Assembly: GCF_020360975.1 (NCBI RefSeq)
Contig: NW_025408671.1
Span: forward strand, 3,968,001 to 4,032,000
Direction: 5' to 3'
Length of the DNA stretch: 64,000 nucleotides
From: Hirsutella rhossiliensis
Taxonomy: Eukaryota > Ascomycota > Sordariomycetes > Hypocreales > Ophiocordycipitaceae
Below the pieces are notes generated by a model. It was not told the origin of the DNA and ran no database searches. It was given only the letters and a program-made list of their open reading frames with translations. The position numbers and the translations under genes were made by a program. Below, one piece after another: positions 1 through 11,094 of the stretch; the first letter of the stretch is position 1, and every line of letters begins with the position of its first letter.

Positions 1-2688
1 TCCGAGAAAAATGCCGCGTCTAGTTCGAAGGGCAGGCAAGGCCCAGCCTTGCAGCGTCGCCAGGCGGCGGAGTCGAGCGCGCCATTCTCACCCGCAGCGC
101 GTTGCTTCACGAGCGGTGAGGCAGAGCTCTTTGCAAGGGTGGTGATGCGAAAGGGGGTTGTTGGTATTAGTCGAGACGACGCGTGTTTCGTGCCCGAGGA
201 AGAGATGGGCCTTCATGGCCGGATATGAGCCTGCGTGGTCGTGACATAGCGGAGCATGCCGAGCGGTCAAGCTTTTTGCGGCTTCCGGCGGACGAGGTGA
301 TGCCTTTTCTTGGCAGATATGGCAATGAATGGTTGGCTCTCTCGGTGGGACACGCAATACACAGCCACGTAGCCGGGGCGGAGATGAAATTTCATTACCG
401 GCTGGATGGCAGCCTGGAGAGAGTGGGTTAATAGCAGTCTGAATGAGGCCGTGAATGGGAAATTCCGTGCCTGTGCGGCTCGGATTTTTCGAGCAGGCCC
501 CCGTCTACTTGCCAGGGGCCCCATGATCTTCAGCCTTGTCTGGTGGGGATAAGAGCCGCATCCATGACTTGATCCTTTGTTCTCTCATTCACATTCCTTG
601 AGAGGATCTGTGCTTCCCCTACTTTAGAGGGTCCTGCCCCCGGCCGAAACATGGGTATGATGATGGTAGCAAATGGCAAAAGTTCCTCATCGACATATTG
701 TCTGGAGATGGGAGCCATCAATTGGCAAGGGGAAGTCTCCGTCACCGATATTAACGTATTCAAAATAATCACAATATCAACTCTGACAGCGGGCCAGAGG
801 TGGGTTTTGCAAAGTCCTACAATCATGGCCTCCAATGGAATTGAAGTCAAGACCTCGGCACTACTAGGACGAGAGGCAAGCGCAAGAGGTGCTGAGATTG
901 GGCCGTCATTCTGTGGGGAGGGAAATCACTTGATTCCTCGAAAGAACAAGCGCGAGACACAATTCACCAAGACACGATTGACCAAAGTCCGACATTGAAG
1001 TTTGGATAGTTCGAATCTTGTACAATGTCATAGAATTTTTTTTTCTTTTAACTTCCTTTCCGTATCCACGAATAGACTCTGACTAGAACAATGCGGCCGA
1101 CACTAAAGCGGGAGCTCATCTTTAGCGTGACCATTAAGCTGGCCCTGGCATGAAGGAAAGCGTCAGTGTGGGTGGCTGCACCGGGAGGCGGCCGACAGGC
1201 ACTAGCCGATCGCTGCTGGCGGGCATTAGGGCCGCATGAAGAGGCCATCGGCGTTAACAAGATGGCCAGAGAGGCACGAAGAGACAGCCGAGTGTTGCCG
1301 AAACAACGTAGCTTGCCATCGGACCATAAGCCTGGCGGCCTAACGGCTCGTGCAGCGACCAAATATCCCTTCACCCGACTGGCTGTCGACGGGAGAAGAA
1401 GAAACTTGATGGCATATCTCTGGATGTTGGATCATAGGAGAGCAAAAGACAATAGGGACTCGATGGGGGAAGGGGGGGAAGGGATGAGCCATTCTGGCAA
1501 GACGAGTATGAGAGAGCGGATGCGGCGGTGAGAGAAGTAGCGCCGACGAGAATGATGAACGGAAGCCTGTCAGATGGTATAGACGGCTATGGGATGAGGC
1601 TTGATTGACGGTTGATATTGTTGCCGCGAGCGAAGCCAACAGAGGGTGCTGTGATGGAAGAGAAGCTGGCCCGTGCCGGCCAACCGAGTGCCCACTAGGC
1701 TGGCAACCATCAGGAAATACAGACACGGTAGTCACAACTTTTGAGCACAACCGAGGGACAGCGCTGTGTGTCACACTTCGTAAGTTGACCGAGCCGGGGA
1801 ACCAGGTGTTTTGGTCAGCGCCTGAGGAGTTGGTCATGTTGGGGAGTAGGTGGATAGAGGCGGAGTGAACGGCATTATCCGGAAGACCAGGGCCGGACGA
1901 GACAAGCAGGGTCGGCTGGGCGTTCCGTGATAAGAGGGCCCTACAGGAGAGATGCGTTCAGTCCCACGACGCCGGACCCGAGGGCCTGGGAACCGGGAGA
2001 GGGAAAGGGGGGGAGCGGGCGAAGGGAGCAGGCTCTGCTTGCAAGAGCACCGGCCATGGTTTGCGGGGGAAAACTTTGCATCGCCGAGACTAGTAATCAG
2101 TCGTAGTCAGCGATTGACGGAAAGGAGGCGAGCAGGGGCATCGTAGCCTTGGTCTGCGACGGCGGATGAAGATGGCGGTGATGATGGACGGTGCGGGATG
2201 GCGCACGGGACGGGTGTCTGTAGCCGCCGATTCTTCTCGTCTCGAGGCGCCGTCGTGGAGCGCTGCCGTGGAGCGCTGCCGTGGAGCGAGCGAGTGCGTG
2301 GGTGATGAGGGAATGAGGGAGACTTCGGGAGAGCAAGGGTGATGTCGGAGCGGGGAGGGCGATTTGGTAATCCTGGCTCCTCTCGGCGGTCGGCCACTCA
2401 ACGGTCCCGGCCACGCCACGCTAGTCCTGTTGCGGACCACAATCACCAGCCCCGCCCCCCCCCCTTGCCAACGAGTCCAACGACAATAGCAACGACAATA
2501 GACAACGCCCACGGCTCGACGACGCGCCCATCGCGCCTCGCTTCCCCTATTGTGCGCCCTCTGTCGGCCGTCTTTCCTTCTGTACCGCCGGGTCTGTAAC
2601 GCCGAGGCGCTTGGCCAAGAAGCCGCTGCGGCATGGCGCTGACGAGAGCCCATCCCACGAACTGCGGCCGGCCATTTTTCTTCTCTCA

Positions 2689-2760
2689 CCCTCTCTCCAA
2701 GCCTCTCTCCAAGCCTCTCTCCAAGCCTCTCTCCAAGCCTCTCTCCAAGCCTCTCTCCAA
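2689..2760. repeat. 12-bp minisatellite, about 6 copies
   Basis: Six head-to-tail copies of GCCTCTCTCCAA without visible divergence; the first copy lacks only its leading G. Because the unit is a multiple of three, several frames stay open across it as LQAS, ERGL or WREA repeats; these are by-products and not evidence of a gene. Confidence 0.95.
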
Positions 2761-2992
2761 GACAGGGGGGCTTCGGCATCCGTAGACGACAAGCGAGCCT
2801 GTCCCGCAGCCGAGCCGAGCCAGCGTCGAGGGCTGGAAAGCTCGAGGGACAGGGAGGGACAGGCAGAGACGATCGTCAGGGGGCCCCGCAAAGAGAAGCA
2901 AGGAAAAGACTCGAGATGGCATCAGCGAAAAGAAAACTCGGCGTGGATGCGCATCATCCATCAGCCGTCGTCATCAATCCCGGGTTTAACTT

Positions 2993-3030
2993 TTAGACTA
3001 CAGCCTACATGTGTGTAGGCCGTAGTCTAA
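2993..3030. repeat. Perfect-length inverted repeat (hairpin)
   Basis: The left arm TTAGACTACAGCCTACA (2993-3009) and the right arm TGTAGGCCGTAGTCTAA (3014-3030) are complementary over 17 bp with one mismatch and are separated by a 4-base loop. It lies in gene-free DNA more than 1.3 kb from the nearest predicted coding sequence. It could be a cruciform-forming site, the hairpin of a small RNA, or the relic of a palindromic mobile element. Confidence 0.85.
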
Positions 3031-4420
3031 CATCCGTCCCTTCGTCCCGCACCTCCGGCCTCCCCCCCCCGGACCAGACCCACGATGTTCGTCCGCTACT
3101 GCCTGGCCTGCCTATGGCCCACGCCAAGGCATCAATGCCTAAGTTACAATGTGAATGAATGGCCAGCCTATTCCTTAAGCACTCACCGTCTTCTCTTACA
3201 CCCCTCTGCCCCGTTCCTGTTTCTTTTTCTTTTCTTCACTAATGCTGAATACAGAGTGCACGGTTAAGCCATCCTGTCATTCATTCCTGCATTCATACGC
3301 TCTGTCGCCTACTCGGCGTACATGTATACACACTGTAAGTTAATTAATACAGTAACGTTGAAAAGGGCGGAATGTATCGAAACCACCCCCTTCCCTTCCC
3401 CTTTCGCATCCATCTCCGTATCCCCAGTCCCGATCGGCATGCCGGTTTGCTGAGCCGACCATGGGGAAGATGCTGTAAGAGAATCGAAACTGTCGTTGGC
3501 TTGGGCGTACTTGTGCATACAGCACGTATGCCGCAAGGAGGTCCCGGCGTTACCTGTCACTTTCGCTCTCCTCTACTTCCCCCCCCCCCGGGCTGCTTGT
3601 TGGGCCGAAAGGCCTCGTTCCCTTATTCAACGTGCCAACCACATCTCACGGCTCCTTGTATTCAGCATGGGCAAGGGCACGCACGCATGTACAATACAAA
3701 CAGCAACACAATGCCTACAGAACAAGCACACACCACCCTTCGGGGGCCTGCGCGGGCTTTGCACTCTCGGGGCGTATACCCGCATGTCCAAACCCCCCCC
3801 GGCGCCCTAGTTAAGCTGTCGGCCGCATCATCGGGAGACAAGGGGGGGAGGCCTGGGTTGGGTGTGTCGGCGTCGCTTCAACAAGCCCTCGTCCGACAAT
3901 CAGACGAGCCAGCCGGGCGTGAATACCGCTTCCTCCGCCCGTCCGTGCCAAACCCCTTAGTTCTGAGACAAGCATGCAATCCTAGGCGTGCCTTTTGATA
4001 TTGTACTCTGTACTGCATGTCTTGGCCTTCTGCTCGCGCATCTTATATAGCCTCTTCGCCGTCTGGCACGCCTCGGGACGAAACTCCATCACACATTATT
4101 CACGCTTCCTTCTTGTCGTCTTCAGCTGCTTCTCCACGACATCAGCCGCTACCCCCTTTCAACATCACCCAGCTTCTCCGCCCAGACCCGTCCTCCCACT
4201 TCTCCCTCGGGCAATTCCATCGCTCTAGGCTTGTTCGTCGCGCTTGCCAGAGCCATTCTCTCGCAACGACGATACCCGTCTCGAGTCGGACGCATCTCCC
4301 CCGTCCGTCCTTGCCAGTATCTTGACCCTCAGACACCGGCCCGCTGCTCGTGCTCGGCGGCGGCCTGTTGATTCACACTCACCGCCCTCCAAAGCTCTTT
4401 CGCTTCAACACACGTCCACC

Positions 4421-5047
4421 ATGGAGGGCCCCACGACATCCATGCGGCGCATGAGCCAGATGGTTCTCAAGGACAACGACACGTCCCGGCCGCTCTCACC
4501 GCCACCAGCCTACGCACCCAGCGGGCCCATCAACCTGCAGACGCTGACAGCCAGACAACTGGAGCGGTCGCGGACAACGCACCCCCGGCCCGTGCTGGTG
4601 GACCGGTCTCCCTTCACGACGCTGCTGGGCGGGTCCGCGGCGGCCGAGGACGAGGGCCCCGAGTGGGAAGAGGGCCTATCAGCCATTAGCCTACACATCA
4701 ACACGTCCGTGACCGTGTCGAGCGACAACAACATGGTGTGCCTAGCCGACACGCCGGCCAACCACGCCAACGCCATCGCCCACGCCGTGGTCAAGGCGCT
4801 GCAGGAGAGCAGCTCGGGCCAGTGCGGCATCCCCATGATTGACGAGGAGGGCCGGCCACGCCCCGTCCGGATCCACGTCGACGCCGGCCTGACGGTGGGG
4901 GGCGCGGGCAACGTCATCGGCAACGAGGCGGTGGTCCAGGAGGCGGCTCGCCAAAGGGGCGGCGACTTGCTACGGAGACGGAGGTCGCAGAGCGACGACG
5001 ACGACGACGAGGCCAGCCCTGCCAAGCGCAGACGGGGCAGCCAATGA
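4421..5047 (+). CDS. Conserved-looking hypothetical protein, probably nuclear
   Basis: A single-exon frame of 208 aa. The start is the ATG in context CCACC-ATG-G, after a pyrimidine-rich leader; the frame extends further upstream but has no other ATG. The N-terminal 60 residues are proline/serine-rich. The centre (about residues 85-180) looks folded, with alternating hydrophobic beta-like segments (SLHINTSVTVSSDNNMV), an alanine-rich helix and a glycine-rich GLTVGGAGNVIGNEAV segment. The C-terminus is an acidic run followed by PAKRRRGSQ, a likely nuclear localisation signal. I do not recognise the family and assign no function. Confidence 0.75.
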   Translation: MEGPTTSMRRMSQMVLKDNDTSRPLSPPPAYAPSGPINLQTLTARQLERSRTTHPRPVLVDRSPFTTLLGGSAAAEDEGPEWEEGLSAISLHINTSVTVSSDNNMVCLADTPANHANAIAHAVVKALQESSSGQCGIPMIDEEGRPRPVRIHVDAGLTVGGAGNVIGNEAVVQEAARQRGGDLLRRRRSQSDDDDDEASPAKRRRGSQ

Positions 5048-5963
5048 GGGCGCCGGCCATGTCCGGGACAAGGCCTCGAGGCGTGTCGAGCTGGGCAGGG
5101 CCGACGACGGGGAACCTTGGATGAGGCTATGAGGAAGAAGCGATCAAAAAGAGGTTGGCAAAGGGCAAAAGCACCTCGGGCTAGAACTTGTACAGACGGG
5201 GGGACACTCGGCGAACCGGAGCGGGCGGTCAGACTCACGGGATACCCCGATTGAATAGTCTCCCTCTTGTTTTTTTGTGAGAGAGATAGTCCATCTCTTC
5301 TCTCACCTAGACACGTGGACTTTGTAATTACGAGCGATGAGGTATAGAGAATGGAACATAGATCAAGAGAAGGTTTCGTCTCTCTCACTTTGCCCGAGAC
5401 CGACGTGGTGCCATGCCTACCCTGGAGCTCCCCGGTACCCGAAAAAGCTTGTCGGCACTTCGTCAACAACGAGGCCCATGTTTTTTTTCAGTTTGCACGT
5501 GGGCATCGCGGCCATGTGTTAATTACTTTGTCTCTTTACAGAGCGGCCCGACAAAGGCCAAAACAAGGACAAGGACCGGCACCCAAGGACCGGCACCCGA
5601 AGCAACACGCCTCGGCCTAGTCCAGCTAATACCGGTATATTATCCACCTCCTCAATTGGTCCACGCCTCGCTCCTTTTTTTGTCCTATCCCACAAGTTAA
5701 CCGAAACCTCACTCATCCTGCCCAGCACGCGAGCCAAGATGCCAAAGGACCCTCAGGGGAAGGACCCTCGGGCGCTCGCCAATGGCAACCCTTGGCCATG
5801 CATCCATCTGTAGATGGGCCCTGGATCCCCATCGCATTGGCCCAGCCCAGCCACCGGCGCAACGGCCGTTGATTAGCTCGTGTAGCACCGACGAAGCTGG
5901 TTGCGGCCAAACTCCACTACAAGTCCCTGCCTGACTGCCAAGCCCCCCGTCGGCAACACAGCC
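5048..5963. other. Intergenic, no gene seen
   Basis: The 3' flank of the orphan and the promoter of the PI-PLC gene. It contains a direct repeat of the 11-mer ACCGGCACCCA near 5575-5600. No coding signal was found. Confidence 0.6.
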
Positions 5964-7469
5964 ATGCCGAGTCCTTCCTTGTCCTCCTCGGGCCCCAAGC
6001 CAGGTCGCCTGAGCCGCCTCCTTCACCCACGCCGCCCTAGTCGAGAAGCAATGTCTCAACTCGCCGTCCGCAACCTCACAGCCCACCCTCTCGAGCTCGT
6101 CAAGGTCGAGCGCTTCGAGAGCGAGCGCATCTCCACCGGCACGCTCTTCGGCAATGTCACCGGTACCATCACCGGCTTGCTCAATGCCACCGCCCACTCG
6201 ACCCATCAGACTCACCCCAAGGGCGACCCCGTCCAGTCCGACGACCTCGCCCTCGCCCTCCCGCCCTTCACCACCACCCGGACCGACTTTGACGCCCCGG
6301 ACCATGACGGCGAGGTCCTCCGCTTGACCTTCAAGACCGAGCACCGTCACTACGAGACCGATGTGCCCAGTCCGTCGCGAAGGTCGGCCGTCATGAAGAA
6401 GCTCGACGACGGGCCCCATGACCTGACCGTCGTCTACGTCCCCGCCGCCGCCCTGCTCGCCGTCTTCTCCTCCGCCGCCCTGCATGCCTGGATGCGCGAG
6501 CTCCACGACGACTGGCCGCTTGCCCTCCTCTCCATCCCGGGCACCCACAACTCCCCGACCTGTTACAAGGCCCTGCCTTCGGTCCGCTGCCAGGCCGTCG
6601 ACGTCCCGGACCAGCTGCGCAACGGCGTCCGCTTCCTCGACGTCCGCGTCTCCGTCAACCCAGATGACGACGCCCTCGCCCTCGTCCACAGCGCCTTTCC
6701 CATCTCCCTCACCGGCAACAAGTACTTTGGCGACATGCTCGACCACCTCTACCGCTTCATCGACGAGAACCCTAGCGAGACCATCGTCATGAGCGTCAAG
6801 CGCGAGGGCACCGGCAAGGGCACCGACGGACAGCTCGCCAAGTACCTCAAGCACAGCTACGTCGACAAGAGACGCGACCTTTGGTGGACCGAGCCCAAGA
6901 TGCCCACCCTCGGTCAGGCCCGCGGCAAGATCGTCATCGTCCGCCGCTTCGGCCTCGACGACGACATGCGCCAAAGCTGCTGGGATGGCCGCGGCTGGGC
7001 CATTGACGCCCAGCAGTGGCCCGACAACTGCGAGGACGGCACCGGCGGCGACGGCTGCTGCTTCCGCATCCAGGACTTTTACGAGGTGTCCGAGAGCCAG
7101 AACATCGACAAGAAGGTCAATTACAGCTGCGGCCAGCTCGAGAGGGCCGCCGAGCAGGTCTTTGCGCTCGACGGCATGCCCGGCCACCAGCCTGATGCGC
7201 CCGTCCCGCCCTTGTTCGTCAACTTTCTCACCGCGAGCAACTTCTTCAACGCAGCCTGCTGGCCAGAGAGAATCGCCGCCAAGGTCAACCCAGCCGTCGT
7301 GGAATACCTCTGCGTCAACCACGGCGAGGAGGGCAAGGGTCCTGGCCAGCTCAAGGTCGGTTGCGCTGGCACTGGCATCGTCGTCACTGATTGGGTTGGT
7401 GCCAACGACGACTGGGACCTGGTCCGCTGCGTCGTGGGCATGAATGCGAGGCTGCAGCACACAACGTGA
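5964..7469 (+). CDS. PI-PLC X-domain protein (PLC-like phosphodiesterase)
   Basis: A single exon of 501 aa from the ATG at 5964; a second in-frame ATG at 6051 would give 472 aa. The C-terminal two thirds is a bacterial-type phosphatidylinositol phospholipase C X domain. Visible signatures are IPGTHNS with the first catalytic His (about H195), RFLDVRVS, LVHSAFP with the second catalytic His (about H242), and SVKRE. Enzymes of this fold cleave the phosphodiester of inositol phospholipids or GPI anchors through a cyclic inositol phosphate. There is no Y domain, EF hand or C2 domain, so it is not the eukaryotic signalling PLC. I see no N-terminal signal peptide, which suggests an intracellular protein. 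The first 170 residues form an additional region (VRNLTAHPLELVKVERFES and onward) that I do not recognise. Confidence 0.88.
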   Translation: MPSPSLSSSGPKPGRLSRLLHPRRPSREAMSQLAVRNLTAHPLELVKVERFESERISTGTLFGNVTGTITGLLNATAHSTHQTHPKGDPVQSDDLALALPPFTTTRTDFDAPDHDGEVLRLTFKTEHRHYETDVPSPSRRSAVMKKLDDGPHDLTVVYVPAAALLAVFSSAALHAWMRELHDDWPLALLSIPGTHNSPTCYKALPSVRCQAVDVPDQLRNGVRFLDVRVSVNPDDDALALVHSAFPISLTGNKYFGDMLDHLYRFIDENPSETIVMSVKREGTGKGTDGQLAKYLKHSYVDKRRDLWWTEPKMPTLGQARGKIVIVRRFGLDDDMRQSCWDGRGWAIDAQQWPDNCEDGTGGDGCCFRIQDFYEVSESQNIDKKVNYSCGQLERAAEQVFALDGMPGHQPDAPVPPLFVNFLTASNFFNAACWPERIAAKVNPAVVEYLCVNHGEEGKGPGQLKVGCAGTGIVVTDWVGANDDWDLVRCVVGMNARLQHTT

Positions 7470-9191
7470 GACTACTCGATGGGTGACAAGTGTATGATAC
7501 GCGTATAATTGTGGACATCATGTACATCAACGAAATCAGGCTTGGATACAGGATCTTTGGACATGAGACAATGGGAGGTTTTAGAGAAAGGAGTTGATTA
7601 TCCGCAAACCATGCTAATTGCTGACCCAAGCCCATTTCTATCCTTCTCCGGTCTGTGACAACGCCAGTTAGCAAACGGCTCATGGTAAGCGATCGAGACA
7701 ATGCAAGGCAATTGGGAACCAAATCAGTTCTCCAAGGTGAAACATGGGTTGCTCGTCATGATGAACTCAGCTAGAGCTAATAATGCAAGTCATCTTGATG
7801 GTTGAAGTGGGCAAAAAAAAAGGTTGACCTACTTTGGCGTGCTTCAGGTCATACCATCCAGGCCATACCTAGTCTTTTCTGCAGTGTTAGTCTTCTCCGG
7901 CACATAATTGAAAGAATAGTGCAAGGGCGAAGCAGTCTGTTGAAAAGTTAGTACGAAGCCGATGCGACACTGGTGGCGACGCGAGAACGCACTGGGTCAG
8001 AAGTTGCAGTTGTGTTCATGCCCCCGATCGAACGATCGAGGGTCAAACAGTGTGAATACTTTTCGCCTCATCACGAGAAGATACATTTACAAGGAAAGAC
8101 TTCGATTCTCTTGTTACCTGCCACAGGCTGTCAGCCGGCTATACCCAAGCAGTGTATCATCAAGCATCGAGCGACAAGGCCAAAGTCAGGTGACGAATTG
8201 TCATCCAGAGTTCCCGTCCATCTTGCACCACAAGGTTTTGTACGACCTTGCTGTCTAGGGTGCAAGACGGCGGGACTCGATTATGTCCGCCCGTTCGTTC
8301 AAGTCTTCATCATACAATGGCAGCGCTCCATCTCCGAGGGAAGAATTTGTCATGTACCTATCGAAGCACAGGTTAGCTGGCATTCATGGTAGATTGAGAC
8401 AAGATAGTGTGTTTGTGGTCTCCAGTCAGACAAGGCTGAAACTTTAACAACGATATCCACATTGTGTATTAAGAATGAGGAATCCCTAAGGTGTCGTTCT
8501 GATCATCACGCAGAGAGGGGAGGGCGAAGATGGGGGATAGGAGCAGACCAACCTTTTGTCATGGCCATGCTGAACAACGGCATCGGAGCAAATCACCAAT
8601 GGAAGAATCTGTTGCATGTCAGCTAGGCTCTGTGAAGATGCGCTTCCGCCAATGCTGCAGTATTGGGCTCGCTCAGGTTAATTCTAGAGTTTGTTGTAGT
8701 CACCACGGTGTGGTCTGATTTGGATTGTTCGTGAAGTTGTTCATCACAGAGAATGATGGGAGTGCAACAGAGAGAGTTCTTACCTATAGCTGGAGGAGCC
8801 ACCACCGCAGAGGCTGACAGGAGCTGATTGCGTGCACTTGCTCTCCATCGAGCTCCCGTCCAGTCTGGTGGTGGCCGCGGATATGCAAGGAAGAGAAAGA
8901 ATTGCAGAAAATTTCTTTGGTGGAGGAAGATAAAGGGGAGCGGAGCGGAGCGGGACAAGACAGAGCGGGTCTAGTATGAATTGGTACTAGCGCAAAATCA
9001 CATCCAAATCACTGCTCGGAGCGGTGCGTAACTTACCCGAAGTGGCGTAGCCAGATACTGTGGCGGTGCACTTGGGCGGGGGCATTGCGTGGCAAATGTT
9101 GACGACTAATTATAAACACAGCGGCATCCGGTGACCTCCCAGATTCAACCTTGCCCCTCATATCTTGAGAGAAGCAGCAGTGACATTCGCA
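7470..9191. other. Intergenic, no gene seen
   Basis: A 1.7-kb stretch, less GC-rich than its surroundings, without a convincing reading frame on either strand. A purine-rich run (about 8880-8960) precedes the next gene. I found no repeat pair or terminal inverted repeat to suggest a mobile element. Confidence 0.55.
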
Positions 9192-10508
9192 ATGGCATCC
9201 GCAGGGGCGATATTGGGTCCTTCGACCCTCCGCCTACTGCGTGTTGCCGTGGTCAGAACCACAAAGGCAGTTCGCATCAAGCTTGCCGACGCTACCAGGT
9301 CGCTCCAGGGCCAGGCACAACATGCCCCCATCACTATCAAGAGCGGATACACAGGACGGCAACCGATCCACCCTGCAGCGCTTCTGAAGCAGCAGAAGCG
9401 AAGCGCGCGATGGTTCTCGACCGCAGCTTCCAAGAGCGTCCACAACGTGCTGCGAAGATTCGTCAGTTTCAATTGCCGCTCAAGCCCGCCCATCGGCTCG
9501 TCCAGACTCCCGTCGTCCGACACCGCACGGCGAATCGCGCAGTTTTCCGGTCGGGCCCCCTTCGCCAGCACTTTGCGACCAAACCTGACTGGAGGTGCTC
9601 TGCCACGGGCCACCGGAGGTTATGGTCTCGGTGGCGGTGCGCGGTACTTTTCACACGCCCCCGCCGCCCCTGCCCAGGTTGTCCAGAACGTCTCGCAGGC
9701 CATGAGAGCATTCTTTCTGTCGGGGCAGAAGATTAAATATGACGGCGTTGGAGCGCACGGGAAATCCCAGTACCGAGCCGTGTCGAAGCTCGAGGATGAC
9801 GCTTCGCGACGGTTGGCCGAGGTCTCCCGGTCTGCCCCTGGCGCCTTCATCGACTTTGACCTGAGCCCAACCATCACGGCTCTTAGCCCCCTCGCGGCAG
9901 CCGTCGCCCGTGTGTCCGGTTCATCTGGCTCTGGCGACGAAGCCCCTGTTCTCCCGACGACTCTTCACACTGAAGGATTCCTCGACGTGCTATCCGTCGA
10001 CTTCAACCGAGTTTTGCATGATTTGACCGCAGTGTACGCCGATCTCAAGCGGCTTTCTGCCCTCGGCGATTTGCCAATAGTGCGGGAAAGGGACACTCTT
10101 CGGGTCCGGTTCCCTGGAGTCGATGCCTGGACGGTTGAGCGGCTTTGCGACGACGTCGGTGTCCAACGGGGCGTTGTCGGGCAAGACTGCGGCTTGGACG
10201 CCGCGGTCGGGGCTCCCGTCGCACTCAAGCTCCCGTTTGCACCAGACTCCGAGGGCGAACTGTTGTCGCGTAGCGACTCGGCGCGATCGCTGGCAGGCCA
10301 CGGAATCGAGGATAGCTCGTCGCTCCGGGACGACGATTCGTTCCTTCACGAGGCATTCGTCGCAAACATGGAAGAAAGTTCATGGCCATCAGAGACTGAA
10401 GGCTACGACGACGTGTCGGCGCTGGTCAGCTCGAGCGGGTTTGAGGGTCTCGAAGGTATATATAGATTTCTGGAGGAATGCGATCGAGGCCAGGGAAGAC
10501 TAGGATGA
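9192..10508 (+). CDS. Probable mitochondrial protein of the fungal 'CK2 beta 2-like' family
   Basis: A single exon of 438 aa; the start is the ATG at 9192 (context GCA-ATG-G), the first in frame. The N-terminal 120 residues are rich in Arg, Ser, Ala and Lys and almost free of acidic residues, as in a mitochondrial targeting sequence. A central block containing GGYGLGGGARYFSHAPAAPAQ and NVSQAMRAFFLSGQK resembles a protein family that fungal databases often label 'casein kinase II beta 2 subunit'. I see no CK2-beta zinc-binding cysteines, so that label looks unsupported. The C-terminal part is acidic and ends in a helical FEGLEGIYRFLEECDRGQ segment. The biochemical role is unknown; the family memory is moderate. 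Confidence 0.75.
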   Translation: MASAGAILGPSTLRLLRVAVVRTTKAVRIKLADATRSLQGQAQHAPITIKSGYTGRQPIHPAALLKQQKRSARWFSTAASKSVHNVLRRFVSFNCRSSPPIGSSRLPSSDTARRIAQFSGRAPFASTLRPNLTGGALPRATGGYGLGGGARYFSHAPAAPAQVVQNVSQAMRAFFLSGQKIKYDGVGAHGKSQYRAVSKLEDDASRRLAEVSRSAPGAFIDFDLSPTITALSPLAAAVARVSGSSGSGDEAPVLPTTLHTEGFLDVLSVDFNRVLHDLTAVYADLKRLSALGDLPIVRERDTLRVRFPGVDAWTVERLCDDVGVQRGVVGQDCGLDAAVGAPVALKLPFAPDSEGELLSRSDSARSLAGHGIEDSSSLRDDDSFLHEAFVANMEESSWPSETEGYDDVSALVSSSGFEGLEGIYRFLEECDRGQGRLG

Positions 10509-11094
10509 AGATTCTGCTAGGATGAGAATACCGTGGATCTACACTCGTTGTACAGTTGTGCTTATGGATCGCAGTCGGCCTCCACACACCAGCCGGACAC
10601 GCCAATTGGTTCTTATTTGTCCAAGTTAGTTGAGGAAATCATTGTCATCCATCACTCGCGAGGAGACATCATTGAGGCGTTCACTCCGCTGTAGGGGCTG
10701 GGTGGACGTGATGTATCGTTCTCGTGTCTTGTCGCGCTGTTGTTGCTGCCAGCACGACGGACCGAGGTCGGGCTGCGGCTCAAGAGATTGGTGTCCACGG
10801 ACAGGTGCTGGAGGAGCATGCCGAAAGAGATGAGACTGGCGCACAGGGCGTCGCAGTCTGCGGGCGGCGACATGACCGCCTGGTGCCGTGGTTGGGTTGT
10901 GAGAGAGGGAGTTTCTACGGTATATCCACGGCACTTGTTCAAGATGCGATAGCCGCCGGGTGAAAGCCCTGCCTAGCGGCAACGACCGAGCTCGGAATCA
11001 CGTGACGCAAACTGGCACTACTGGCCCGACGCGGACCGTATTTTCCCTCCGCCACCAACAGAGAACTGCCCAACAATCGGGACAATTTGCTTGG
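10509..11094. other. Intergenic, CACGTG motif near 11000
   Basis: No gene is apparent. ATCACGTGAC at about 10998-11007 contains the E-box palindrome CACGTG, a binding site for bHLH factors, and lies about 90 bp before the candidate small gene that follows. Confidence 0.5.

Larger units (their letters stand above)
1..4420. other. Gene-free 5' flank with repeats
   Basis: No reading frame here shows fungal codon bias, a recognisable domain or a convincing splice pattern; the open frames are short and mutually overlapping. The stretch holds a run of three GTGGAGCG copies at 13-bp spacing (2255-2288), a 12-bp minisatellite, a hairpin and, just before the next gene, a pyrimidine-rich leader (about 4090-4420) typical of fungal promoter and 5' UTR DNA. 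I see no gene in it. Confidence 0.6.

Noticed and set aside
1004..1022. AGTTCGAATCTTG, resembling a tRNA B box
   Set aside because: The following bases do not complete the B box, and no acceptor stem or A box is visible.
2090..2891. Several overlapping open frames on both strands through the 12-bp repeat
   Set aside because: They are open only because a 12-bp unit preserves frame; they lack codon bias, domains and splice context.
5709..7460. 583-aa frame on the minus strand
   Set aside because: It is the antisense shadow of the PI-PLC gene; the sense frame contains the catalytic motifs.
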